From assembly GCF_012317045.1 (NCBI RefSeq), contig NZ_CP051154.1, forward strand, positions 124,001-188,000: a stretch of 64,000 nt of DNA. Direction: 5' to 3'. A model generated the notes under the pieces. It was given only the letters and a program-made list of their open reading frames with translations. It made no database searches and was not told the DNA's origin. Position numbers and translations under genes: made by a program. The DNA comes from Leifsonia sp. PS1209. GTDB taxonomy: Bacteria; Actinomycetota; Actinomycetes; Actinomycetales; Microbacteriaceae. Positions 8,668 through 15,749 of this stretch are shown one piece after another (positions within the stretch are counted from its first letter, which is position 1; every line of letters starts with the position of its first letter).

Positions 8668-9867
8668 ATGAGCAGAATCACTGACGCGACGAGCACGATC
8701 GACGCACAGCCCGGCCACGGCTCGAACGCTGGCGTCATCCTCGACCTGATCCGCTCCGGCCACTCCCGCTCCCGGGCCGAGATCGCCCGCAGCACGGGAC
8801 TGTCGCCGTCCACGGTCGCCCAGCGCATCGACGCCCTGATCGCCTCCGGATACATCCGGGAGGCGGGGGAGGGCGTCTCGCAGGGCGGCCGCCGCCCTCG
8901 CACCCTCGAAGTCGACCCGAGCAGCGGCGTCGTCTGCTCGGTCGACCTCGGTTCGCACCACGCCACTTTCGGCCTGATCGACCTCTCCGGCCGCCTCATC
9001 GCGGTGCGCAACGAGAACATGGACATCGGCCAGGGGCCGCAGCGCATCCTCACCTGGATCATGGCCGTGGCCGACGAACTCGTCGCAGAGCACGCCGAAC
9101 CCGGCCATCGCCTCCGCGGCTACGGCATCGGCCTCCCCGGGCCCGTCGACTCGACCACCGGCCGCATGGTCTCCCCGTCCAGGATGCCCGGCTGGAACGG
9201 CGTCGACGTCGCCGCCGCCATGACCGAGCTGAGCGGCCTCCCCTCCGCTACGGACAACGACGCCAACCTGATGGCCCTCGGCGAGCACGACAGCCTCGGC
9301 GACGACGTGCAGCACCTCGTCTTCGTCAAGGCCGGATCCAGCATCGGCTGCGGCGTGATCGCGCTCGGCGGCCTGTACCACGGCTACCACGGCATGGCCG
9401 GCGACATCAGCCACGTCACGGTGCCGGGCGCCCCGCCCGTGCTGTGCTCCTGCGGCCGCACCGGCTGCCTGGATGCGGTGGCCGGTGGCGCCGCGATCGT
9501 CCAGGCCCTGCGCGACGCGGGGGTGGAGGTCGCCGACACGAGCGAGGTGCTCGCCCTGGCGCGGGATGCGCATCCACTGGCCACCCAGATGCTGCGCGAG
9601 GCCGGCAGCCGGGTCGGCGGGGTGCTCGCCACGATCATGAACTTCTTCAACCCGCAGCGGCTCGTGCTCGGCGGGATCCTGGGCGAGGCGGAGGCGTTCG
9701 TCGCCGGCGTGCGCTCGACCATCTACTTCGAGTGCCTGCCGATGGTCACGGACGACCTCGACATCGCGGTGTCGGTGGCGAAGGACAGGGCGGGCATCCG
9801 GGGCGCAGGACGCCTGGTGCTCGACAAGCTGTTCGACGCCGCCGAGATCAACCGCGTGGTGCGGTGA
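8668..9867 (+). CDS. ROK-family transcriptional regulator (NagC/XylR-like)
   Basis: 399 residues. A winged helix-turn-helix occupies about 15-65 (SRAEIARSTGLSPSTVAQRIDAL), followed by a ROK sugar-binding domain starting at SVDLGSHHATFGLI. Zinc Cys residues are at 260, 262 and 267 in CSCGRTGCLDAV. Such proteins repress sugar or amino-sugar genes and release DNA on binding a sugar. AGGAGA lies 12 nt before the ATG. It is divergent from the importer operon and translationally coupled (GTGA) to an oxidoreductase gene. It probably binds the inverted repeat at 8561-8598. Confidence 0.88.
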   Translation: MSRITDATSTIDAQPGHGSNAGVILDLIRSGHSRSRAEIARSTGLSPSTVAQRIDALIASGYIREAGEGVSQGGRRPRTLEVDPSSGVVCSVDLGSHHATFGLIDLSGRLIAVRNENMDIGQGPQRILTWIMAVADELVAEHAEPGHRLRGYGIGLPGPVDSTTGRMVSPSRMPGWNGVDVAAAMTELSGLPSATDNDANLMALGEHDSLGDDVQHLVFVKAGSSIGCGVIALGGLYHGYHGMAGDISHVTVPGAPPVLCSCGRTGCLDAVAGGAAIVQALRDAGVEVADTSEVLALARDAHPLATQMLREAGSRVGGVLATIMNFFNPQRLVLGGILGEAEAFVAGVRSTIYFECLPMVTDDLDIAVSVAKDRAGIRGAGRLVLDKLFDAAEINRVVR

Positions 9868-10790
9868 CCGGCCCTGCGGTGACCGACGCTGTGGCGCACG
9901 GCGTCGCGATCGTCGGCGCCGGGCGGATGGCCGAGGCGCACGCCCGCGCCTGGTCCGCGCTCGGCATCCCGGTGCTCTCCGTGGTGTCGCCCCGCCGCCG
10001 CCCGTCGCTCGCCGCAGCTCCGGATGCGCGCTGGGCGACCACCCTCGAGGACGCGCTGGCCGATCCCGCCGTCACGATCGTGTCGGTCTGCACCCCGACG
10101 CCGACGCACGCCGACCTCGCCATCCGTGCGCTCGCGTCCGGCCGCAACGTGCTGCTCGAGAAGCCGATCGCGCTGACCCTGGACGACGCGCTGGCCGTGC
10201 AGGAGACCGCGTCCCGCGCATCCGGGGTGCTGATGGTCGCGCACGTCGTGCGATTCTTCCCTGCATACGCCGCGCTCGCCGGGCGGATCGCCGCCGGAGG
10301 GGTCGGCACCGTGCGCGCCCTGCGGGCGACGCGCATGACCTCGTCGCCGCACCGGCCGGAGTGGATGGCCGACGAGGAGCGGTCCGGCGGCCTGGTGGTC
10401 GACCTCGCCATCCACGACTTCGACCAGGCCAACCTCCACCTCGGCACCCCGCTGGCCGTGACGGCCGTGCGTTCGCCGGGCGGCTACGGCGCCCCCGTCT
10501 CCACCACGATCGAGTACGCCGGCGGCGGCATCGCCACCGTCCTCACCGTCGGCGACCTGCCGGAGGGCTTCGCGTTCAGCACCAGCCTCGACGTCGTCGG
10601 CACAGACGGGGTGGATGCGCTGCTCCCCGCCGACGGCGAACCGTTCGTGGCGCAGGCGGCATACTTCCTCGACTGCGTACGCGCGGGAGCCGCCCCGGAC
10701 CGCTGCCCGACGAGCGCAGCGGTGGACGCGCTCCGGGTCGCGCTGGCCGCGCGGGAGTCGCTGCGCGCATCCACCAGGGTCGTGCTCTAG
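9864..10790 (+). CDS. Gfo/Idh/MocA-family oxidoreductase
   Basis: 308 residues from GTG 9864, overlapping the regulator stop. The Rossmann motif GAGRMAEAHARAW lies at the N-terminus, with VCTPTPTHADLA and the family hallmark EKPIALT (EKP catalytic Lys). The C-terminal half has the DLAIHDFDQANL dimer/substrate block. These enzymes oxidise or reduce sugars, inositols and related polyols with NAD(P). Coupling to a sugar-responsive regulator suggests action on the same ligand. The stop codon shares CTAG with the convergent gene. Confidence 0.85.
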   Translation: MTGPAVTDAVAHGVAIVGAGRMAEAHARAWSALGIPVLSVVSPRRRPSLAAAPDARWATTLEDALADPAVTIVSVCTPTPTHADLAIRALASGRNVLLEKPIALTLDDALAVQETASRASGVLMVAHVVRFFPAYAALAGRIAAGGVGTVRALRATRMTSSPHRPEWMADEERSGGLVVDLAIHDFDQANLHLGTPLAVTAVRSPGGYGAPVSTTIEYAGGGIATVLTVGDLPEGFAFSTSLDVVGTDGVDALLPADGEPFVAQAAYFLDCVRAGAAPDRCPTSAAVDALRVALAARESLRASTRVVL

Positions 10791-11284
10791 AGCTCGACCG
10801 TCTTGTTCTCCCCGATGTCCGGGCGGGTACGGGTGACGGTCGCCTTGGCGATCTTGAACACCTTCACGATGCCGGGCTCGTGCGACGCCCAGAATTCGGC
10901 GGACTCTGCGCTCACATGCAGCAGTGCCACCGACGGGTCGTCTTTGCCGTCGGGGAACCAGGCGTCCATCGCCGGGGTCCACAGCTCGTCGACCTTGTCC
11001 CTGTCGTGCACGAGCTCTGCCGTGCCGGCCAGCGACAGGTAGCCCTTGCCGGTGTCGTACGACACGTTCACCTGGGGATGCGCGTGGATGTCGGCCACCT
11101 TCGGGCTCGGATCCTGCGTGAAGAACCACAGGTCGCCGTCGAATTCGGCCTTCTGGGTGGCGAGGGGGCGGGAGTGCAATGCCCCGGATGCGGTCTGCGT
11201 GGTCAGCAGCGCCACCCGCGACGCCGAGATGAGTTCGGCGATGGTGGCGAGGTCGTCCTCGTGCGTGCTCTGGTCGTCAGTCAT
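10787..11284 (-). CDS. Pyridoxamine 5'-phosphate oxidase-like (general stress protein 26) family
   Basis: 165 residues from ATG 11284; a longer reading to 11344 has Arg/Ser-rich, unlikely N-terminal sequence. It is a split-barrel flavin-binding fold: ISASRVALLTTQ, RPLATQ, DGDLWFFTQ and YLSLAGTAEL are the conserved strands, as in small FMN- or F420-binding stress proteins. The exact reaction is unknown. It stands alone and converges on the oxidoreductase gene with overlapping stops. Confidence 0.8.
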   Translation of the reverse strand: MTDDQSTHEDDLATIAELISASRVALLTTQTASGALHSRPLATQKAEFDGDLWFFTQDPSPKVADIHAHPQVNVSYDTGKGYLSLAGTAELVHDRDKVDELWTPAMDAWFPDGKDDPSVALLHVSAESAEFWASHEPGIVKVFKIAKATVTRTRPDIGENKTVEL

Positions 11285-11382
11285 TGCCGTCACGCTACCC
11301 CCGCAGCGGCGCGACGCAATCGGTACGGAAACGAGAGTGCGCAAGCATTCCGCTGGAAGCTCACCACCACTAGGTTTTAGCC

Positions 11383-11751
11383 ATGAAGACCGTCAGGTTC
11401 GTCCGCCCCGCCATCGCCGTCGCCGCCGCACTGGTGCTGACCGCCCTCGCAGGATGCTCGTCGTCCGGCTCATCGTTCACCGGCTCGTGGGGAGAGGACA
11501 CGGCGGGCAAGCCGTCCCTGACGATCGAGTCCGACGGCACGTTCCACGGGAACGACGGGTGCAACGACATGAGCGGCAAGGGCACCATCTCGGGAGACAC
11601 GTTCACGTTCGGGCCGTTCGCCTCCACGCTGAAGGCCTGCGAGGGTGTCACGCCGTGGCTTAATCTCGCGCACACCGCGAAGGTGGATGGCGACACGCTC
11701 ACCGTCTACAAGAACGGCGGCGACAAGCTGGGAACGCTCGACAAGCGCTAG
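11383..11751 (+). CDS. META/HslJ-domain lipoprotein
   Basis: 122 residues. A lipoprotein signal ends LAGC (Cys25). The mature part shows the META pattern: TGSWG, PSLTIESDGTFHGNDGCN and a return strand ending LKACEG. Such domains bind and protect the envelope in ways still unclear. AT-rich GGTTTTAGCC sits upstream. Its stop shares CTAG with the next gene on the other strand. Confidence 0.8.
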   Translation: MKTVRFVRPAIAVAAALVLTALAGCSSSGSSFTGSWGEDTAGKPSLTIESDGTFHGNDGCNDMSGKGTISGDTFTFGPFASTLKACEGVTPWLNLAHTAKVDGDTLTVYKNGGDKLGTLDKR

Positions 11752-12104
11752 AACCCGATCGGGCGGCCGGGAGTGAGCGGCTCGTCGCTTCCGGCGAACT
11801 CCGCGCCCTCGTTGTACGCGACCTCGCGGCGCTCGATCTCGGCGACCAGCGCCTTGTTGAGCATCTCGGACCAGCTGCTGTCCTTCTCCTCGAACGAGGT
11901 GGCCCGGTATGCCGTCCTCGCGCGGTTGCGCAGACCCTCGGTGAGGTAGAACGTGATCGTGGTGCGACGCGACAGCCCGGTCACCCCGGCGACGGTGGTG
12001 GGCTGCAGCCGGAACTCGGAGGTGACGTCCGCCGCGCTGTCGTCCGTCTCATCCCCGTCGGACTGGACCGCATCGACCACCGCGCACCTCGCAAAATACC
12101 GCAT
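11748..12104 (-). CDS. Ribbon-helix-helix DNA-binding protein, ParB C-terminal-like
   Basis: 118 residues from ATG 12104. A GTG at 12080, with GCGAGG six bases upstream, is an equally good start and would give 110 residues. The N-terminal third is acidic (DGDETDDSAAD). The rest reads LSRRTTITFYLTEGLRNRARTAYRAT, then SWSEMLNKALVAEIERREVAYNEG and TPGRPIG. From memory this resembles the small RHH centromere-binding ParB domain of actinobacterial plasmids and chromosomes. No ParA gene is adjacent. It could equally be an autoregulated RHH repressor. Its promoter lies within the end of the upstream gene. Confidence 0.6.
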   Translation of the reverse strand: MRYFARCAVVDAVQSDGDETDDSAADVTSEFRLQPTTVAGVTGLSRRTTITFYLTEGLRNRARTAYRATSFEEKDSSWSEMLNKALVAEIERREVAYNEGAEFAGSDEPLTPGRPIGF

Positions 12105-12127
12105 CTGACTATCGACCGTGTCACATA

Positions 12128-12156
12128 CTATACGGAATCCCGTTGTCAGCGTGAAA
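12128..12156 (-). promoter_or_regulatory. Candidate promoter for the RHH protein gene
   Basis: On the minus strand TTTCAC (12151-12156) and TATAGT (12128-12133) are 17 bp apart, a good sigma-70-like arrangement in otherwise GC-rich DNA. The -35 overlaps the last codons of the upstream flavoprotein gene. This would give the small DNA-binding protein its own transcript with a short leader. Confidence 0.5.
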
Positions 12157-13210
12157 GCCGCTCCACGATCGACCCGAAGAGCCGCGGGCGCGTCGCGGCC
12201 ATCGGCACGATGCGGCCGCGCAGCGGGGAGCGGGCGGCGGTGACCAGGGCGGAGGTGAGCATCCGGAAGTCGCGTGTCGTCGTTCGCCAGGCCCTCTCGT
12301 ACTGCGACGGGTCTGCGGCGAGCACGGCGCCGACGGCGGCGCGCGCCTGGGCGAAGCCGACGCGCATCCCCTCGCCGGTGAGCGCATCCACGTATCCGGA
12401 GGCGTCTCCCACCAGCATCAGGCGGCCGGAGGTGCGTCTCGTCGTGCGCTGCAGGAGCGGGCCCGCGCCGCGCACGGAGCTGACGGCATCCACCCCCGCC
12501 AGCCGGTCGGCCAGCTGCGGGATGCTCGCGAGGGCCGCATCCTGGTCGAGCGGTCGGGGGCCGAGAACGGCGACGCCCACGAGGTTGTCGTCGACCGGCG
12601 TCACGTACGCCTCGACGTCGTCGGCCCAGTGCACCTCGACCAGGTCGGTCCACGGCGGGATGGCGTAGTGGCGGCGCACGCCGAAGCGGCGGCGCGCATC
12701 CGGTTGCTGCCTGCCCTCCAGGCCGGCCAGGCGGCGCAGCGGGGAGTGCAGGCCGTCCGCCGCGATCAGCCACGGGGCCGTGCGGGTGCCGCCGGACGGG
12801 TGCGCCGCATCGGTCGCGATGGTCACGGTGGCCGCGTCCGCGCCGTTGTCCAGTCCGACGACGCGGGCCCGTTCGACGGTGGCGCCCAGCTCGACGGCGC
12901 GGGTGGCGAGCGCCTGCTGCAGCACGGTCCTGCGCACGCCGCGGCCCGTCCGCTGGGCGAACGCGTGCTCGACCCTGCGCGACCCGTCCAGGTAGGCGAT
13001 TCCGGACAGCGGATGGCCGGCGGGGTCGACCCCCATCAGGTGCAGCGCGGCCAGCGCTCCCGGCATCAGGCCCTCGCCGCACGCCTTGTCGATCGGGTCG
13101 TCCCTCGCCTCGATCACCAGCACCTCGATGCCTGCCAGGCGTGCCTCGATCGCACACGCCAGCCCGACAGGGCCCGCCCCGACGACGATCAGGCCGGGCC
13201 GGTCGCTCAT
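12146..13210 (-). CDS. FAD-dependent monooxygenase/reductase (SrsC-like)
   Basis: 354 residues. The FAD fold begins at VVGAGPVGLACAIEARLAG; the second dinucleotide motif is MLVGDASGYVDALTGEGM, and DACGEGL-type sequence appears as KACGEGLMPG. This is the geranylgeranyl-reductase/aromatic-hydroxylase group. It follows, with ATGA overlap, a methyltransferase and a type III polyketide synthase gene. In Streptomyces griseus the equivalent trio makes phenolic lipids, with the flavoprotein hydroxylating an alkylresorcinol to a quinol. The same step is inferred here. Confidence 0.8.
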   Translation of the reverse strand: MSDRPGLIVVGAGPVGLACAIEARLAGIEVLVIEARDDPIDKACGEGLMPGALAALHLMGVDPAGHPLSGIAYLDGSRRVEHAFAQRTGRGVRRTVLQQALATRAVELGATVERARVVGLDNGADAATVTIATDAAHPSGGTRTAPWLIAADGLHSPLRRLAGLEGRQQPDARRRFGVRRHYAIPPWTDLVEVHWADDVEAYVTPVDDNLVGVAVLGPRPLDQDAALASIPQLADRLAGVDAVSSVRGAGPLLQRTTRRTSGRLMLVGDASGYVDALTGEGMRVGFAQARAAVGAVLAADPSQYERAWRTTTRDFRMLTSALVTAARSPLRGRIVPMAATRPRLFGSIVERLSR

Positions 13211-13731
13211 GCCCGCGCCGGCTCCACCGAGGCCAGTGCCTTGTTCTCGCACGGGATGCGCACGGCCAGCAGCAGCACGGCGTTCAGCACGGTGAAGGCG
13301 ATGGCCGTGATCCACGCCGTGTGCACGAGGGGGAGCGCGAAGCCCTCGACCACCACGGCGACGTAGTTGGGGTGCTTCAGCCAGCGGTACGGCCCGCGCG
13401 TCACCAGCGGCAGGTCGCGCACGATGATGACCCTCGTGTTCCAGCGCGGCCCGAGCGCGGCGATGCACCACCAGCGCAGCGCCTGGCTGGCGAGCACGAG
13501 CACCAGCATCGGCCAGCCCAGCCACGGGATGAACGGACGGTCGCCGAACCACACCTCGGCCAGGCAGGCCAGCAGCAGGCCGGTGTGCAGCGCCACCATC
13601 GGCGGGAAGTGCCCCCGGCCGAACTCGACCCCTCCGCGCGCGAACGACCAGGCGGCATTGCGGGAGGAGACGATCAGCTCGGCGATGCGCTCGCCGCCGG
13701 TGGCGAGCACCAGGATCGTGTAGAGGATCAC
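13207..13731 (-). CDS. Isoprenylcysteine carboxyl methyltransferase-family membrane enzyme (SrsB-like)
   Basis: 174 residues, about four to five membrane helices. The family motif TRGPYRWLKHPNYVAVVVEG, which binds S-adenosylmethionine at the membrane face, is intact. GTG start overlaps the polyketide synthase stop (GTGA), and its own stop overlaps the flavoprotein ATG. In srsABC/bpsAB-type clusters this enzyme O-methylates an alkylpyrone or alkylresorcinol. Confidence 0.82.
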   Translation of the reverse strand: MILYTILVLATGGERIAELIVSSRNAAWSFARGGVEFGRGHFPPMVALHTGLLLACLAEVWFGDRPFIPWLGWPMLVLVLASQALRWWCIAALGPRWNTRVIIVRDLPLVTRGPYRWLKHPNYVAVVVEGFALPLVHTAWITAIAFTVLNAVLLLAVRIPCENKALASVEPARA

Positions 13732-14846
13732 GCCGCGGCGCCGATCGCCGGGGCGGCGGGCGCGGCGTCAGGCATGGCGTCGTCCGACCAGCGCAGCAGC
13801 ACCAGCTCGGCGGTGACGCCGGGGCCGAGCGCGAAGAGCAGGCCGTTCGTGCCCGGCGCGTGGTGCGCATCCATCAGCTCGGCCAGCACGTGCAGGACCG
13901 CGGCGGACGACAGGTTGCCGACGCGCGCCAGCGACCGCCAGCTGGCGTCGAGCGCGCCGTCCGGCAGGTCGAGCGCCCGCGAGAACGCTTCGAGCACCTT
14001 CGGGCCGCCCGGATGCGCCGCCCAGGCCCCGACGTCGCCGATGGTCAGGTCGTGCGCGGCCAGCAGGCCCTCGGCATCCGAGGCGAAGTTGCGGTCGATC
14101 ACCTCGGGAACACCGGCGCTGAGGACGATGCGGAACCCGGTGCCTCCGATGTCCCAGCCGATCACGTCCGCGGTGTCCGGGTAGATGCGGCTGCGGGTGT
14201 CGACCACCTCGGGGCCGGGTAGACCCAGCTGCTTCGCGCGCTGGTCGCCCACCATGATCACGGCGGCGGCCCCGTCGCCGAACAGGCCACTGGCGACGAT
14301 GTTCGCCATCGAGTCGTCGCTGGCCTGCACCGTGAGCGAGCAGAGCTCGACGGACAGCAGCACGGCCACCTCGTTCGGATGGCCGACCAGGTAGTCGTTC
14401 ACCCGGGCGATCCCGGCCGCGCCGGCCACGCAGCCGAGCCCGAAGCTCGGCAGCCGTTTGACGTCGCTGCGGAGTCCGAGTCTCTGCACGAGTTGCGCGT
14501 CGATCGACGGTGCCGCGATGCCGGTCACCGAGGTGAACAGCAGGAAGTCGACATCCGTCGGCTGCAGCCCGGCCGCGGCGAGGGCCCCGGTGAGCGCGCG
14601 CTCGGCGAGCGTCGTGCCCTCGGCGATGAAGAAGTCGTTCGACTCCTGGAAAGATGCGATCGAACTGTACCGTTCGAGCGGCATCACGAGGTTCCGCGTC
14701 TCCACCCCACTGGATGCGTGGATGCGGCGCATGACCGCTTGGCGCCCTGGATCGGCGGTGATCATCGCGAGCAGAGCCGCGGTGATCTCGCCCTGGCTGT
14801 AACTCCGGTCGGGCACGACCGGAGCCACCGACACGATGCGGCTCAC
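13728..14846 (-). CDS. Type III polyketide synthase (alkylresorcinol/alkylpyrone synthase)
   Basis: 372 residues, GTG start. The catalytic triad of the chalcone-synthase fold is visible: Cys139 in FGLGCVAGAAG, His278 in AAHPGGPKV and Asn311 in GNLSSAAV. The enzyme would condense a fatty acyl starter with malonyl-CoA units. First gene of a three-gene coupled operon with methyltransferase and flavoprotein, so the product is probably a methylated phenolic lipid of the membrane or wall. No ribosome site stands out before the GTG. Confidence 0.9.
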   Translation of the reverse strand: MSRIVSVAPVVPDRSYSQGEITAALLAMITADPGRQAVMRRIHASSGVETRNLVMPLERYSSIASFQESNDFFIAEGTTLAERALTGALAAAGLQPTDVDFLLFTSVTGIAAPSIDAQLVQRLGLRSDVKRLPSFGLGCVAGAAGIARVNDYLVGHPNEVAVLLSVELCSLTVQASDDSMANIVASGLFGDGAAAVIMVGDQRAKQLGLPGPEVVDTRSRIYPDTADVIGWDIGGTGFRIVLSAGVPEVIDRNFASDAEGLLAAHDLTIGDVGAWAAHPGGPKVLEAFSRALDLPDGALDASWRSLARVGNLSSAAVLHVLAELMDAHHAPGTNGLLFALGPGVTAELVLLRWSDDAMPDAAPAAPAIGAAA

Positions 14847-14913
14847 AAGCGCAACGTACCACCGCGTGGAGGCCGCGAGACCGGGTTGCGGACTATTCCC
14901 ATTTTGGCTGCGG

Positions 14914-15723
14914 TCAGCCGGTGATCACGGCCCGTCGCGCCGCGGTGCGCACCGCCCACCGGCCGTCCGTCCTGGTGAGCGAGAGCGGGTAGTCGAGGGT
15001 CTCCGAGATGAGCTCGCTGGTGAGCACGTCGTCGGCGGAGCCCTGCGCGACGATGCGGCCGTCGCGCAGCAGCATCGCGTGGGTCGTGGTCGCCGGAAGC
15101 TCCTCGAGGTGGTGCGTGACGAGCACGCTCGCCAGGTCGGGATGCTCGGCGCGCAGACCGTCGATCCTGTCGAGCAGGTGCTCCCTCGCGGCGATGTCGA
15201 GTCCGGTGCTCGGTTCGTCGAGCAGCAGCAGGTGCGGGTCGGGCAGGAGGGCGCGGGCGATCAGGGCGCGACCGCGCTCTCCCTGCGACAGCACCGGCCA
15301 GACGGCGTCGGCGAGGTCGCGCATCCCGAGCAGCTGGACGAGGTCGTCCGCTCTGCGCTCCTGCTCGGCGGTCGGCTCCCAGCGCATCATGCGTTCGGTG
15401 GTGCCCGTCGCTCCGGTGAGCACGACGTCGCGCACGGTGAGCGGCGAGCGCACCTCGTGGCGCGGGTTCACGTGCCCGATCAGGCCGCGCAGCTCGCGCA
15501 GGTCGACGCGTCCGAGGCGCCGGCCGAGCACCTCCACGGTGCCGCGGGTGGGGTGCACGACGGCGCCGAGCATGCTCAGGATGGTGCTCTTGCCTGCGCC
15601 GTTCGAACCGATCAGCGCCCAGTGCTCTCCGGCGTGCACGCGCATCCCGATGTCGTCGAGGATCGTCCTGCCCCCGCGCACGAAGCCGACACCGTCCACC
15701 TGCAACACGACTCGCTCTTCCAC
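14914..15723 (-). CDS. Stand-alone ABC ATPase (YlmA/ModF-like)
   Basis: 269 residues from GTG 15723; a GTG at 15708 is an alternative. Walker A GSNGAGKST at 39-47, signature VLSQGERGRALIARALL and Walker B HLLLLDEPSTGLD are complete. No permease or binding-protein gene is near. Its closest resemblance is to lone cytoplasmic ATPases of the metal-ABC type. The gene begins 26 bp after the transporter stop and may be co-transcribed with it. Confidence 0.8.
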   Translation of the reverse strand: MEERVVLQVDGVGFVRGGRTILDDIGMRVHAGEHWALIGSNGAGKSTILSMLGAVVHPTRGTVEVLGRRLGRVDLRELRGLIGHVNPRHEVRSPLTVRDVVLTGATGTTERMMRWEPTAEQERRADDLVQLLGMRDLADAVWPVLSQGERGRALIARALLPDPHLLLLDEPSTGLDIAAREHLLDRIDGLRAEHPDLASVLVTHHLEELPATTTHAMLLRDGRIVAQGSADDVLTSELISETLDYPLSLTRTDGRWAVRTAARRAVITG

Positions 15724-15749
15724 GCCTCCATCGTGGCAGCAATCGCGGG

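Noticed and set aside
11748..12104. Integrated plasmid inferred from a ParB-like protein
   Set aside because: No ParA, replication or mobilisation gene and no att-like repeats; codon use matches neighbours.
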